NCBI GenBank assembly: GCA_020632715.1
Contig: JACKFA010000010.1
Coordinates: forward strand, 332,081 to 396,080
Length of the DNA: 64,000 bases
Origin: Deltaproteobacteria bacterium
GTDB taxonomy: Bacteria > Myxococcota_A > UBA9042 > PHBI01
Reading direction: 5' to 3'
A program made the translations under genes and the position numbers. Of this stretch, positions 35,276 to 43,838 are shown one piece after another. Below the pieces are notes generated by a model that saw only the letters and a list, made by a program, of their open reading frames with translations, was not told the DNA's origin and did not search any database. Positions within the stretch are counted from its first letter, which is position 1, and each line of letters opens with the position of its first letter.

Positions 35276-35956
35276 ATGAGCCCGCAGGAGATCGAGCAGT
35301 TCCATCGTGACGGCGTCCTGCGGCTCCCGGGGTTCCACGCCCGCGCGCGCCTCGCCCAGAGCGCGGCGCGCCTCCGCGACGAGGCGCAGCGCCGGCTCGC
35401 GACGGCGAGCTTCGCCCGGGCGCTCCGGAAGCTCCCGGTCTTCCAGCAGATAACCCGCCTCTCGGGCGCGCTCACGGCCGGCGAGCTCGACCGCGTCCTC
35501 CTGACGCCCGAGCTGACCGCGCGCGTCGGTGAGCTCGCGGGCCGCGCGCCGCTCGGCGGGCAGGGCGCCCAGGTCCTCGCGTCGCCGCCTCGCCAGGGGG
35601 CGTGGACCCTCGACGGCCTCGGCTGGCACGTCGACCTCGCCGCCGATCCGCAGCAGCAGCGCGTGCCGGGGATCCAGGCGTTCTTCCTCGTCGACGACGT
35701 CGCCCCGCGCGGCGGCGCGACGCTCGCCCTCGCCGGCTCCCACCGCGCCACTCCTGGCGACCTCCGCGCCGCCCTCCGCGCTCGTGACGCCGGCCTCGAA
35801 GCGCGGCTCGCCGCGCTCGGCGTCCGCGTCGTCGAGATGTGCGGGCGCGCCGGCGACACCTACCTGATGGACATGCGGGTCCTCCACGCGCCGGCCGTGA
35901 ACGCGACGCCGAACCTCCGCCTGATGGCGACCTGCCGCTGCCTCTTCGCGGACTGA
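35276..35956 (+). CDS. Phytanoyl-CoA dioxygenase-like protein
   Basis: A 226-residue member of the PhyH-like 2-oxoglutarate/Fe(II) oxygenase superfamily. Fits: IEQFHRDGVLRLPGF near the start, iron ligands in LGWHVDL (HxD, about residues 118-120) and the second His in MRVLHAPAVNATPNLRLM (about 202), with an Arg 10 residues later that would bind 2-oxoglutarate. Substrate unknown. GGAAGG is a plausible ribosome site before the ATG at 35276; the longer frame upstream lacks a start signal. About 60 residues shorter than typical PhyH. Confidence 0.82.
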   Translation: MSPQEIEQFHRDGVLRLPGFHARARLAQSAARLRDEAQRRLATASFARALRKLPVFQQITRLSGALTAGELDRVLLTPELTARVGELAGRAPLGGQGAQVLASPPRQGAWTLDGLGWHVDLAADPQQQRVPGIQAFFLVDDVAPRGGATLALAGSHRATPGDLRAALRARDAGLEARLAALGVRVVEMCGRAGDTYLMDMRVLHAPAVNATPNLRLMATCRCLFAD

Positions 35957-36178
35957 CCGCCGCCGCCTCGCTCCCGGCGCCCCATCCGGGCCCACCCGCG
36001 CACCCGGCTGGACCGTGGTGCCCCAGCTCCGGCGCTCGGCCGCGCCGCGCCGCCGTCGCCCGAGCGGCTCGCGGCCTCGCTCGGCGCCCCTCGCCCCCGC
36101 GACGACGCCGTCGGGCACGCGCTTTGCTCTCGCCCTCCCGCGCGCCGGCAGCGCCGCCGCCCATCAGGAGGAACGCCC

Positions 36179-36367
36179 ATGTCCGCTCCGAGTCCGAACG
36201 ACGCCCCCGCCCCGACGCCCCCGCCCGCCGACCTCGACGCTCCCTTCACCGGCCTCCGGCAGCTCCTCGCGAGCGAGCGCGGCGGCTTCAAGCCGATGGT
36301 CCTCCTCTGGGCCCTGGGCGTCCCGCTCCCCATCGTCCTCATCATCGCCCTCGTCCGCGGCTGCTGA
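36179..36367 (+). CDS. Small single-pass membrane protein
   Basis: Not recognised. 62 residues with a Pro/Ala-rich N-terminus and one hydrophobic helix near the C-terminus (VLLWALGVPLPIVLIIALV), ending in a basic RGC tail. An AGGAGG site 7 nt before the ATG strongly supports expression. No clear neighbour relation. Confidence 0.7.
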   Translation: MSAPSPNDAPAPTPPPADLDAPFTGLRQLLASERGGFKPMVLLWALGVPLPIVLIIALVRGC

Positions 36368-36491
36368 GCCGAGGTCGACGGGCGCGCGCCGGTTGCGCGG
36401 CGGCCCCCCGCGGACGATGCTCGGAGCTCGAGCCGCGTCGTCGCTCGCCGCGCGCCGCGGCTCGGCCCCATCAGGGAGCGGAGGCGTCGGC

Positions 36492-37055
36492 ATGGGGATC
36501 GGGAGCGCCCTTCGGAGGCTGTTCGGGCTCGCCGCGCCCGAAGGTGAGCCATCCTGCGTCGTCTGCGGCAGCGCGGAGCTCGAGGCGCTCGGCCCCGACG
36601 CGTACAGGTGCGCGGCGTGCCGCCACGAAGGCGGCGACGGCTATGGCGAGCTCCTCGTCGCGCGATGCCGCGCCCGCGCGCGCGCTCGTCCCGTCCACGA
36701 CGTGCGCCGCGACGCCCTCGACGTGCTCGAGGGCGCGCGCCTCACGCTCGTCGCCACGCTGGACGTCCCCGAGCCCGGCGTGGGCTGGATGATCGGCAGC
36801 GCCCTCGCGCACAGGACGCCCATCGGCGCCGGTATCGACGAGGAGTATGAGCGGCTCCGGCGCGACCGGGAGGAGGGGATCGCGAAGGCCCGCGCCGAGC
36901 TCCTCCCCCTCCGCCCGCTCCTCGAGGTGCTCGTCGAGAAGGGCCTCGACCTCTGGCGCGCGCTCGCCGACCTCGACGTCGTCGCGAGCGAGGAGTCCCC
37001 ACCCGAGCAGCTCCTCGCCTTCATCGCCGCGACGAGCGCCGCCCTCTCGCGCTGA
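36492..37055 (+). CDS. Zinc-ribbon protein with coiled-coil tail
   Basis: 187 residues from the ATG at 36492 with a GGAGG site upstream. Near residues 22-43 the pair CVVC and CAAC forms a zinc ribbon (EPSCVVCGSAELEA, YRCAACRHEGGD). A helical region with YERLRRDREEGIAKARAELLPLRPLLEVLVEKG follows and looks like a coiled coil. No enzyme motif. Probably a binding or adaptor protein; not a named family to me. Confidence 0.65.
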   Translation: MGIGSALRRLFGLAAPEGEPSCVVCGSAELEALGPDAYRCAACRHEGGDGYGELLVARCRARARARPVHDVRRDALDVLEGARLTLVATLDVPEPGVGWMIGSALAHRTPIGAGIDEEYERLRRDREEGIAKARAELLPLRPLLEVLVEKGLDLWRALADLDVVASEESPPEQLLAFIAATSAALSR

Positions 37056-37225
37056 GCGAGCCCGCGCGGGCCACGCCGGCCGAGCGCCTCGAGGGCGACG
37101 TGGCGCTCGCGCCGCGCGGCCCTGGCGATCCCGGTGTCACCCAACTTTACTCAACGCCCTCGCCGTCGAGGTCGATGGAGCCTCCGTCGGGCGCAGCACC
37201 GCGCCCCCTCGAGACGAGCTCCACG

Positions 37226-38143
37226 ATGCGTATCCTGCGCTACCTCCCCGTCCTCCTCGGCCTCGTCGGCCCGGCCGCCTGCTCGCCGTCGCCCTCGGGT
37301 CCCGCCGCGCCGACCGCCGCCGCCGCGCCGGCGCCCGCCTTCGCCGCCGACGCCGCCCTCGCCGAGGTCAACGCCCTCCGCGCCCGCCTCGGTCTGGCCC
37401 CACTCGCGGCCGACGCCCGCCTCGCCGACGCCGCCCGCGCCCACGCCGCGTACCTCGCGCGCCACGGCGCCGAGCAGGCGCAGGCCGGCCTCTCCGCCCA
37501 CCTCGAGATCCCTGGGCGCCCCGGCTTCGTCGCCGAGACCGCCGCCGATCGCCTCGAGCAGGTCGACCCCGACGCCGTCCTCGCGAGCGAGGTCATCGGC
37601 CGCGCCGAGCCCGTCTCCGCCGCCGTCGCCGCCTGGCTCGCGGCTCCGGAGACGCGCCTGGCCTTGCTCCGCCCGGAGGCCCACGCCGCGGGCGTCGGCG
37701 CCACCGAGGTCGGCGCGCCGCTCGTCGTCACGCTGACCGCCGATCCGCGGGCCCTCGCCGCCTCGCGCCTCACGAACGCCGAGGTCGTCGCGTTCCCGAC
37801 GGTCGCCGCGGGCGACGCGCCGGCGCGCACCGTGGGCGCCGACGGCGTCCCGCGCGGGCCCGTCATCACGCTGAGCGTCTTCGGCGGCGTGATCTCCGTC
37901 GAGCGCGTCGCCGTGACCCGCGCCCGCGACGGCGCCGTCGTCGCCGCCACGTGGCGCACCTTCGCGAGCGACCAGGGCGTCGACCCGCGCGACGTCATCA
38001 TCGTCCCCGATGCGCCGCTCCGCGCCGGCGAGCGCTACGACGTCCGCGTCGAGGGTGCCCTCGGCGGCGCGCCGCTCGTCCACGCGTGGCGCTTCGACAC
38101 CGCTCCGGCCGAGCTCCGCGTCGCGGGCGGCCCGCGCGGCTGA
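37226..38143 (+). CDS. CAP/SCP-domain lipoprotein
   Basis: A 305-residue exported protein. Signal peptide with lipobox GPAAC (Cys near 19), then a short Ala/Pro linker and a CAP-like (SCP/PR-1) fold: AEVNALRARLGLAPL and ADARLADAARAHAAYLARHG, the helix pair that opens bacterial CAP domains, with His/Glu positions later in GLSAHLEI. The C-terminal 110 residues form a separate beta-rich region (FGGVISVERVAVTRARDG). Bacterial CAP proteins are secreted, role usually unknown. The ATG at 37226 begins the signal peptide. Confidence 0.78.
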   Translation: MRILRYLPVLLGLVGPAACSPSPSGPAAPTAAAAPAPAFAADAALAEVNALRARLGLAPLAADARLADAARAHAAYLARHGAEQAQAGLSAHLEIPGRPGFVAETAADRLEQVDPDAVLASEVIGRAEPVSAAVAAWLAAPETRLALLRPEAHAAGVGATEVGAPLVVTLTADPRALAASRLTNAEVVAFPTVAAGDAPARTVGADGVPRGPVITLSVFGGVISVERVAVTRARDGAVVAATWRTFASDQGVDPRDVIIVPDAPLRAGERYDVRVEGALGGAPLVHAWRFDTAPAELRVAGGPRG

Positions 38144-38152
38144 CGGCTGGGC

Positions 38153-38629
38153 TCAACGGGGGCTCGACGCCGCGCTCTCGAAGGTCTCCAGACGCTGTCG
38201 CAGCGCGACGAGCTCGGCATCGACGGCGCGCCGGGTCTCCTCGATCGCAGCGAAGGCCTCCCGAAGCGCCTGGCCGGCAGCCACGAGCCCGACCCCCGCG
38301 GTGAACGCGATCAGTCCCGCGACGAGGACGTCCTGGCCGGTCGTCGCGGCCACCACGCCAGCGACGCCACCCACGACAGCCAGCCACCCGAGGACGAGCA
38401 CGACCGCCACCGCCGCGCTCCCGGGCGGACCGGCCTTCGACGTGAGCGATCCCGCGCCTGCGGCACCGTCGTCACGCCGCCTGGAGAGCCCCTCGTCGAC
38501 CCAGCACGTCCGGCAGTAGTCCCTGTTCGCCCAGGTGAGACCCTGACGGAACGAGGTCCCGCAGCGCTTGCACGTTCGATTCGCAGCCACTGTCTTCTCG
38601 CGATGGGGAGCTTCGGCCGAAGGTCGCAC
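38153..38629 (-). CDS. Zinc-ribbon, membrane and coiled-coil protein
   Basis: 158 residues from a GTG at 38629; GGAGG lies 7 nt upstream, which favours it over the GTG at 38635. N-terminal CKRCGTSF and CRTCWVDEG form a zinc ribbon (about 20-45). Two hydrophobic helices (AVAVVLVLGWLAVVGGVAGV and LVAGLIAFTAGVGLVAAG) cross the membrane, then a C-terminal helical stretch (ALREAFAAIEETRRAVDAEL) may coil. Function unknown. Convergent with the CAP protein, 9 nt apart. Confidence 0.7.
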   Translation of the reverse strand: MRPSAEAPHREKTVAANRTCKRCGTSFRQGLTWANRDYCRTCWVDEGLSRRRDDGAAGAGSLTSKAGPPGSAAVAVVLVLGWLAVVGGVAGVVAATTGQDVLVAGLIAFTAGVGLVAAGQALREAFAAIEETRRAVDAELVALRQRLETFESAASSPR

Positions 38630-38635
38630 GCTCAC

Positions 38636-39007
38636 CCCTCCGCTCGCAAGTGGGGAGCCTCAGGGCTCGCGACGCGCCGCGTGACGCGGTGCGTCATGCC
38701 CTCGTGACGGCGGCGACAGAACTGTTCCGGCGGCGTCACCGGGCGCCTCGAGGTGACATTGGCGCGACCCGATTGTCACGCACCACGAGTCGCCGAGTCG
38801 CGCGCGCCACCTTCGCCGCCGCGCCGTCACCGTTCGGGTGGTCAGCCTAACCGTCCGGCCCGCGCGACAGGCGGGTCGGCGCCCGCTCCCGGCGCGATGT
38901 GACGCGCCGGACGAAGAGTTTCCACGGCCGTCATTCCCTGGTCACCGGGGCCTTCTATAAGGCCGCCATCACGGTACCCACTCTCGTGGCCTCGGAGGCA
39001 ATCGACC
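38636..39007. other. Gene-free control region before the TonB operon
   Basis: 372 nt with no credible gene. It holds the second exact copy of the 13-mer (38840-38852), a small inverted repeat GGCCTT-CTAT-AAGGCC at 38949-38964 with a TATAAG -10-like core, and a GGAGG site just before the ATG at 39008. It is the only promoter region in front of the whole operon, and it also must serve the minus-strand gene at 38629. Confidence 0.5.
38840..38852. repeat. Intergenic 13-mer GGTCAGCCTAACC, copy 2
   Basis: Identical to the copy at 2098-2110, about 155 nt before the first gene of the TonB operon. Confidence 0.4.
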
Positions 39008-39885
39008 ATGCGACATCTCGCCAAGCTCAGCACCCCGGCCCTGTTCGCGGCCGCGCTCGGCCTCGCGGCCTGCGGCGACGACGACGGCGGCACCACCGCC
39101 TCGAACCAGGTGTCCTGCAACGACACCACGAACGTCTGCACGCTCACCGCCCCGCTCTCGAACCCATGGAGTTCTTCGGCGGCACGGCGCAGTGGAAGCA
39201 CGTGCTCATCACCGGCGCCGCCGACGACAACCTCGACTGGACCGACGGCTGGCAGGGCAAGGGCCAGTTCCTCATCGTCCAGCAGTACGCCGACAAGGGC
39301 GACAACGGCATCGAGGCGGACAACAACGCCGAGAACAACGAGGCCTCGCCGCGCTCCTACCCGATCCTGTCGAACCTCACGCTCATCGGCGTGCCGAGCT
39401 CCGAGAACTCCGACGCCGGCATCCTCCTCCGCGAGGGCACGGCCGCGAACATCTCGAACGCGGTCGTCATCGGCTGGAACGAGGAGTGCGTCGACGTCGA
39501 CCACGCCTCGACCTTCGCCCTCGCGAAGGACGGCGACGGGCCGACCGGCGACCTCGTCATCGACCACTCCGTCCTCTCCTGCGCGAAGACCTTCGCGATG
39601 AACGACGAGAAGGACGCGAACGACCAGGCTGTCACCGACCCCTGGTCGATCGAGACCTTCTTCCTCTCGGAGCTCGACGCCAACACGGTCGTCGCCGACA
39701 CGGCCGCGACCCTGATGGACCCGTTCAACACCTCGGCGCTCGACCTGCTCCCGAAGGCCGGCTCCGCCGCGGCCGCCGGCGCCGCCATCCCGAACGACCC
39801 GTTCTTCACGGTCGTCACCTACAAGGGCGGCATCGGCCCCGACGACGACTGGACCGCCGGCTGGACCACCAACGCCCGCAACTGA
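39008..39885 (+). pseudogene. Broken beta-helix lipoprotein gene (internal deletion with frameshift)
   Basis: The 5' part (from 39008) codes a normal lipoprotein signal, GLAACGDDDGG, and about 50 mature residues. At about 39160-39166 the reading frame changes: the continuing protein EFFGGTAQWKHVLITGAADDNLDWTDGWQGKGQF..., which is a typical end of the parallel beta-helix lipoproteins, is in a different frame and runs to 39885. In intact relatives (known from memory) about 200 to 300 residues lie between these parts, so an out-of-frame internal deletion is likely. The 3' part has an internal ATG at 39166 but no clear ribosome site. It directly precedes the TonB genes (19 nt). Could instead be a sequencing or assembly error. 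Confidence 0.75.
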
Positions 39886-39904
39886 CCAGACGCACGGGGG
39901 CACG

Positions 39905-40777
39905 ATGATGACGAAGACCAACCCCGGTCGGGTCACCCCACGGCTCGTCGCGCCCCTCGCGCTCGCCGCGACGCTCCTCCCCCTCCTCCTCGGGGGCGGG
40001 GCGCCGCGGTCGGCGCGCGCCGCCGGGCCGGCCGACCATGGCGACGACGGCGCCGTCGAGGTCGCCCGCGCGGGGCGCCCGACCGGCGACCTCGCCACCG
40101 ACCTCGCGCGCCTCCGCGGCGAGGTCGAGGACCTCTCCGCGAAGATCGAGCGCGAGCAGGAGGACCGGCGGCTTCGCCTCCGCGCCCTCGCGACGCAGCG
40201 CGCCGACGTCGAGGTGGAGCTCAACCGCGAGAAGCTCCGGAAGAAGGAGCTCTCGGAGGCGCTCGAGCGCGAGAAGGCGCGCGTCGCCGAGGCGAGCGCG
40301 GCCGACGCGGCCCTCGAGCCCGCCGTGCGCGACGCCATCGCCACCCTCCGCGGCGCCGTCGCCGCGAGCCTCCCCTACCACCTCCCCGAGCGCCTCGCTG
40401 CCGTCGACGAGCTCGAGCAGAAGCTGCGCGCGCACCTCATCGCGCCGCAGCAGGCCGCCGCGCGCCTCTGGGAGCTCGTCGAGGACGAGCTGCGGCTCGG
40501 CCGCGAGAGCGCCCTCGACCGGCAGGTCATCGCGCTCGACGGCGGCGAGCGCCTCGTCGACGTCGTGAAGATCGGCATGGTCATGATCTACTTCCGCGCG
40601 GACGAGCGCACCTTCGGCCGCGCCGTCCCCGACGCGAAGGCGCCCGGCCGCTGGACGTGGCGCGCCGCGACCGACGAGCGCGAGGCGCGCCAGATCGCCG
40701 CGCTCTTCGAGACGTTCGACAAGCGCCTCCGCACCGGCTTCTTCACGCTCCCCTCGGCCCTGGAGGGCGCGCGATGA
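39905..40777 (+). CDS. DUF3450 TonB-system periplasmic protein
   Basis: A 290-residue exported coiled-coil protein. Signal peptide to about residue 40, then a predicted coiled coil (LARLRGEVEDLSAKIEREQEDRRLRLRAL, positions about 65-130) and a globular end with VVKIGMVMIYFRADERTFG. DUF3450 proteins sit with ExbB/ExbD/TonB genes in Vibrio-type (TtpC-linked) TonB systems and are needed for energised uptake. ATG 39905 (two Met in tandem; the second at 39908 equally possible). The stop overlaps the next gene by ATGA. Confidence 0.82.
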   Translation: MMTKTNPGRVTPRLVAPLALAATLLPLLLGGGAPRSARAAGPADHGDDGAVEVARAGRPTGDLATDLARLRGEVEDLSAKIEREQEDRRLRLRALATQRADVEVELNREKLRKKELSEALEREKARVAEASAADAALEPAVRDAIATLRGAVAASLPYHLPERLAAVDELEQKLRAHLIAPQQAAARLWELVEDELRLGRESALDRQVIALDGGERLVDVVKIGMVMIYFRADERTFGRAVPDAKAPGRWTWRAATDEREARQIAALFETFDKRLRTGFFTLPSALEGAR

Positions 40778-42270
40778 GACGCCTCCTCGCTCCGCTCGCG
40801 CTCGTCCTCCTCGGCGCCGCGTCGGCCCACGCCGCCGCGCCCGCTGCCGACCTCGTCGACGCCTACAAGAAGGAGCTCGCCTTCCTCGAGGCCGAGCGCG
40901 ACGCCCTCGCCGGGCGCCTCGCCCGCGTGCAGCGCGAGTCCGCTGGCGCCATCGGCGGCGCGGAGGGGGCGATCGCGCGGCTGCAGGCGGAGGTCGTCGC
41001 CGAGCGCACCGAGGCGAACCGCCTCGAGGAGCAGCTCGCCGCCGCCGACCGCGACGCCGGCCGCGTCGACGACGCCCAGAGCGCGCTGCCCGACATGCTC
41101 GAGCGCGCCCGGCCGACCCTCGAGAAGGGCGGCTACGCGCTCCCCGCCGCGTTCGAGACCCGCGAGCAGCAGGTCGCGGCGCTCGCGAAGGCGCTCGCCG
41201 ACGCGCGCGAGCTCATGGCGCGGCAGGCGGCCGTGCGCGCGGAGCGAGGCGCGTTCTTCCTGCCCTCGGGCGTCCGCGTGGAGGGCACGCTCGTGCACGT
41301 CGGCGCCGTCGCCTCCTTCGGCGCCGCCCCGGAGGCCGCAGGCGCCCTCGTGCCGGCCGGCGACGGGAAGCTCGGGCTCTGGCCGCTCCCCGCCGAGGCG
41401 ACCGCGCGCGCGCTGGCCGCCGGTGAGCGGCCCGCGGAGCTCACGCTCTTCGTCTACGACGACCCCGACAAGCGCGTGTCGCCGCCCGTCGAGAAGACGG
41501 CGCTGTCGATCGTCGAGGCGGGCGGCACGATCGCGTGGGTGATCGTCGTCCTCGGGGCGCTCGCGGCGCTCCTCATCGTGCTCCGCGCGGCGCTGGTCGC
41601 GTGGCACGGGCGCGGCGCGCGCGGGCTCGTCGGGCGCGTCGAGGCGCTCGTCACCGAGGGGGCGCCGGCGAAGGCGCTCGCGCTCGTGGAGCGGGCCGGC
41701 GGCGCGACGGCGCGGGTCTTGCGGACCGCGCTCCGCCACCGCGCGCAGCCGCGGCAGACCCTCGAGGACCTCGTCAGCGAGTCGATCCTGCGCGAGTCGC
41801 CGGGCTTCGAGCGCTTCGGGACGGCCATCACGGTCATCGCGGCCGTGGCGCCGCTCCTCGGCCTCCTCGGCACGGTGACCGGCATGATCGGCACGTTCGA
41901 CGTCATCACCGAGCACGGCACGGGCGATCCGAAGCTCCTGTCGGGCGGGATCTCCGAGGCCCTCATCACGACGGAGCTCGGCCTCCTCGTGGCGATCCCG
42001 GCGCTCCTCATCGGCACCATGCTCGCCGGGCGCGCCCGCGCGCTCTCGCTCGCCATGGAGCGCGCGGCGCTCCACGTCATGAACCTCGCCCAGGGCGACG
42101 ACGACGGCAGCGCCGCGGTCGCCGCCGCGTCGAACCCCGCGAGCGGCCGCGCGGCCGCTCCCCCCGCGACACACAAGCCCCGCGCCGCCGGCGCGGAGGA
42201 GGATGACGCATCGTGTCCCACGACCTCTTCGAGCGCGTCGGAGAGTACCTGGCCGGTGGCGGCTTCGTGA
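40774..42270 (+). CDS. TtpC-like fused MotA/TolQ/ExbB protein
   Basis: 498 residues. A signal peptide and a long periplasmic region (about residues 20-235, with coiled coil ARLQAEVVAERTEANRLEEQLAAADRD) precede a MotA/TolQ/ExbB channel domain: IAWVIVVLGALAALLIVL, and ATAITVIAAVAPLLGLLGTVTGMIGTFD and SEALITTELGLLVAIPALLIGTM helices. This periplasmic-domain-plus-ExbB layout is that of TtpC. It starts in an ATGA overlap. The last 19 codons overlap the next gene (58 nt) and may not be essential. Confidence 0.85.
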   Translation: MRRLLAPLALVLLGAASAHAAAPAADLVDAYKKELAFLEAERDALAGRLARVQRESAGAIGGAEGAIARLQAEVVAERTEANRLEEQLAAADRDAGRVDDAQSALPDMLERARPTLEKGGYALPAAFETREQQVAALAKALADARELMARQAAVRAERGAFFLPSGVRVEGTLVHVGAVASFGAAPEAAGALVPAGDGKLGLWPLPAEATARALAAGERPAELTLFVYDDPDKRVSPPVEKTALSIVEAGGTIAWVIVVLGALAALLIVLRAALVAWHGRGARGLVGRVEALVTEGAPAKALALVERAGGATARVLRTALRHRAQPRQTLEDLVSESILRESPGFERFGTAITVIAAVAPLLGLLGTVTGMIGTFDVITEHGTGDPKLLSGGISEALITTELGLLVAIPALLIGTMLAGRARALSLAMERAALHVMNLAQGDDDGSAAVAAASNPASGRAAAPPATHKPRAAGAEEDDASCPTTSSSASESTWPVAAS

Positions 42271-42770
42271 TGCCGCCGCTGGTCGTGGCCGCAGGGCTCC
42301 TGTGGTACGCGATCGGCTACCGGCTCCTGGCCCTCCGCCCCGGCGTGCTGTCGCGCGCGCGGCGTGACGGCGAGGCGCTCGCCGAGGCCCGCGTGCCGCA
42401 CCTGCGCGCCCGCCTCGACGTCGCGTTCACGCCGTTCGAGGACGAGGTCGCGAAGTTCGCGGTGCCGCTCCAGGCCATCGTCGTGGTGGCGCCGCTCGCG
42501 GGCCTCCTCGGCACGGTCGCCGGCATGATCGAGACGTTCGACTCGCTCGGCGACATGGCGCTCTACACGGGCGGCGGCGGCGGCATCGCGGCCGGCATCT
42601 CGCAGGCCCTGCTCACGACGCAGATGGGGCTCGCGGTGGCCATCCCCGGGCTCCTCGTCGGGCGGCTCCTCAAGCGCCGGCAGCGGCGGCTCGAGGACGG
42701 CCTCGAGCAGCTGAAGGACGAGCTCGTCGGGCGCGCGGCGCTCGGCGCGGGCGAGGCGGTGGCGGCGTGA
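42213..42770 (+). CDS. exbB: ExbB proton-channel protein
   Basis: A 185-residue MotA/TolQ/ExbB-family protein, shorter than usual. Three helices: VMPPLVVAAGLLWYAIGYRLLAL, VPLQAIVVVAPLAGLLGTVAGMIETF and SQALLTTQMGLAVAIPGLLVGRLL. It starts at GTG 42213, overlapping the previous gene by 58 nt, with GGAGGAGG 12 nt upstream. With ExbD it forms the proton channel that powers TonB. Overlaps exbD by GTGA. Confidence 0.9.
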   Translation: MSHDLFERVGEYLAGGGFVMPPLVVAAGLLWYAIGYRLLALRPGVLSRARRDGEALAEARVPHLRARLDVAFTPFEDEVAKFAVPLQAIVVVAPLAGLLGTVAGMIETFDSLGDMALYTGGGGGIAAGISQALLTTQMGLAVAIPGLLVGRLLKRRQRRLEDGLEQLKDELVGRAALGAGEAVAA

Positions 42771-43177
42771 GGTACCTGCGGCGCGAGCGCGGCGACGTCG
42801 AGGCGAACCTCGACATCTCGCCCCTCATCGACATGGTCTTCATCCTGCTCATCTTCTTCATGGTCTCGACGACCTTCGTGAAGGACATGAACCTCGAGCT
42901 CACGCGCCCGAGCGCGCAGAGCGCGTCGCGCGCGTCGTCGAAGGCGATCCGCGTCTTCATCGACCGCGCAGGAACAGCCTATCTCGACGACGTCCCGGTG
43001 AAGCCGTGGATGATCCAGTCGCGCGTGCGCGAGCTCCTGAAGTCGGGCGCGTCCGGCGACGTGCTCGTCGTGACCGACGTGCAGGTGCCGGCCGAGAAGC
43101 TCATCGCGGTCGTGGACCAGTGTCGCCTCGCGGGCGCCGACCACGTCGGCGTCGCCACCCGCGCCGAGGCCGGCTGA
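42767..43177 (+). CDS. exbD: ExbD/TolR proton-channel protein
   Basis: 136 residues, single transmembrane helix with the proton-carrying Asp (IDMVFILLIFFMVSTTF, Asp22), followed by a periplasmic domain ending VVDQCRLAGADHVGVATR, all typical of ExbD. It begins at the GTG of a GTGA overlap and its stop overlaps tonB by 1 nt (TGATG). Confidence 0.94.
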   Translation: MRYLRRERGDVEANLDISPLIDMVFILLIFFMVSTTFVKDMNLELTRPSAQSASRASSKAIRVFIDRAGTAYLDDVPVKPWMIQSRVRELLKSGASGDVLVVTDVQVPAEKLIAVVDQCRLAGADHVGVATRAEAG

Positions 43178-43824
43178 TGCTGGGCGCGCTCGCCCTCAGG
43201 CACGTCGTCGCCGCGCTGGTCGCGGTCGCGGGCGTCGCGGGCGTGCTCGCGCTCATGCTCCTCCTGAACGACCTCACCGAGGCGCCGAAGGCCGCCGCCG
43301 CGACCGCCGAGACGAGCTTCGAGGTCGAGCGGAAGCCGCCGCCGCGCCGCGAGAGGCGCCCGGAGCGGCAGCGCGAGGTGCGGAAGACGCCCGAGCGGAA
43401 GGCGCCGCCGGCGCCCGTGCCGCAGGTCGCGTCGGCCGTGAGCGCGGTCGACGTCGGGCTCGGTGGCCTGGGCGGCCTCGACCTCGGCGCGAGCGCGAAG
43501 GACCTCCTCGGCGACTCGACGCCCGACCGGCAGGTCGGCCCGATGAGCGCGTCGGCGGTCGACGTGAAGCCGCGCTGCCGGCTCGTCTCCCAGCTCGAGT
43601 ACCCGCGCGCGGCGCAGGCCAAGGGGGTCGAGGGCAAGGTCGTCCTCTCCGTGCTCGTGGACGAGCGCGGCGAGGTGCGGCGCGCCGAGGTGCAGTCGGC
43701 CTCGCCGCCCGGCGTCTTCGACGGCGTCGCGACCGCCGCGCGCTTCGCGTGCGAGCCCGGCCAGTACCAGGGGCAGCCGGTGAGCGTCTGGGTGCGGATC
43801 CCCCTCGACTTCACGCTGCGTTGA
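43177..43824 (+). CDS. tonB: TonB energy-transducer protein
   Basis: 215 residues: N-terminal membrane anchor (HVVAALVAVAGVAGVLALMLLL), a basic/Pro-rich linker rich in PPPRRERRPERQR, and a TonB C-terminal domain (about 135-215) with YPRAAQAKGVEGKVVLSVLVDERGEV and ending in VSVWVRIPLDF. TonB spans the periplasm and touches the receptor; this is the energiser of the receptor encoded two genes later. Confidence 0.93.
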   Translation: MLGALALRHVVAALVAVAGVAGVLALMLLLNDLTEAPKAAAATAETSFEVERKPPPRRERRPERQREVRKTPERKAPPAPVPQVASAVSAVDVGLGGLGGLDLGASAKDLLGDSTPDRQVGPMSASAVDVKPRCRLVSQLEYPRAAQAKGVEGKVVLSVLVDERGEVRRAEVQSASPPGVFDGVATAARFACEPGQYQGQPVSVWVRIPLDFTLR

Positions 43825-43838
43825 GGAGCCCTCTCGTG

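Noticed and set aside
40774..42270. Frameshift in the TtpC-like/exbB junction
   Set aside because: Both frames carry complete family helices in the proper order, so two overlapping genes explain it without an error; noted as a long overlap instead.
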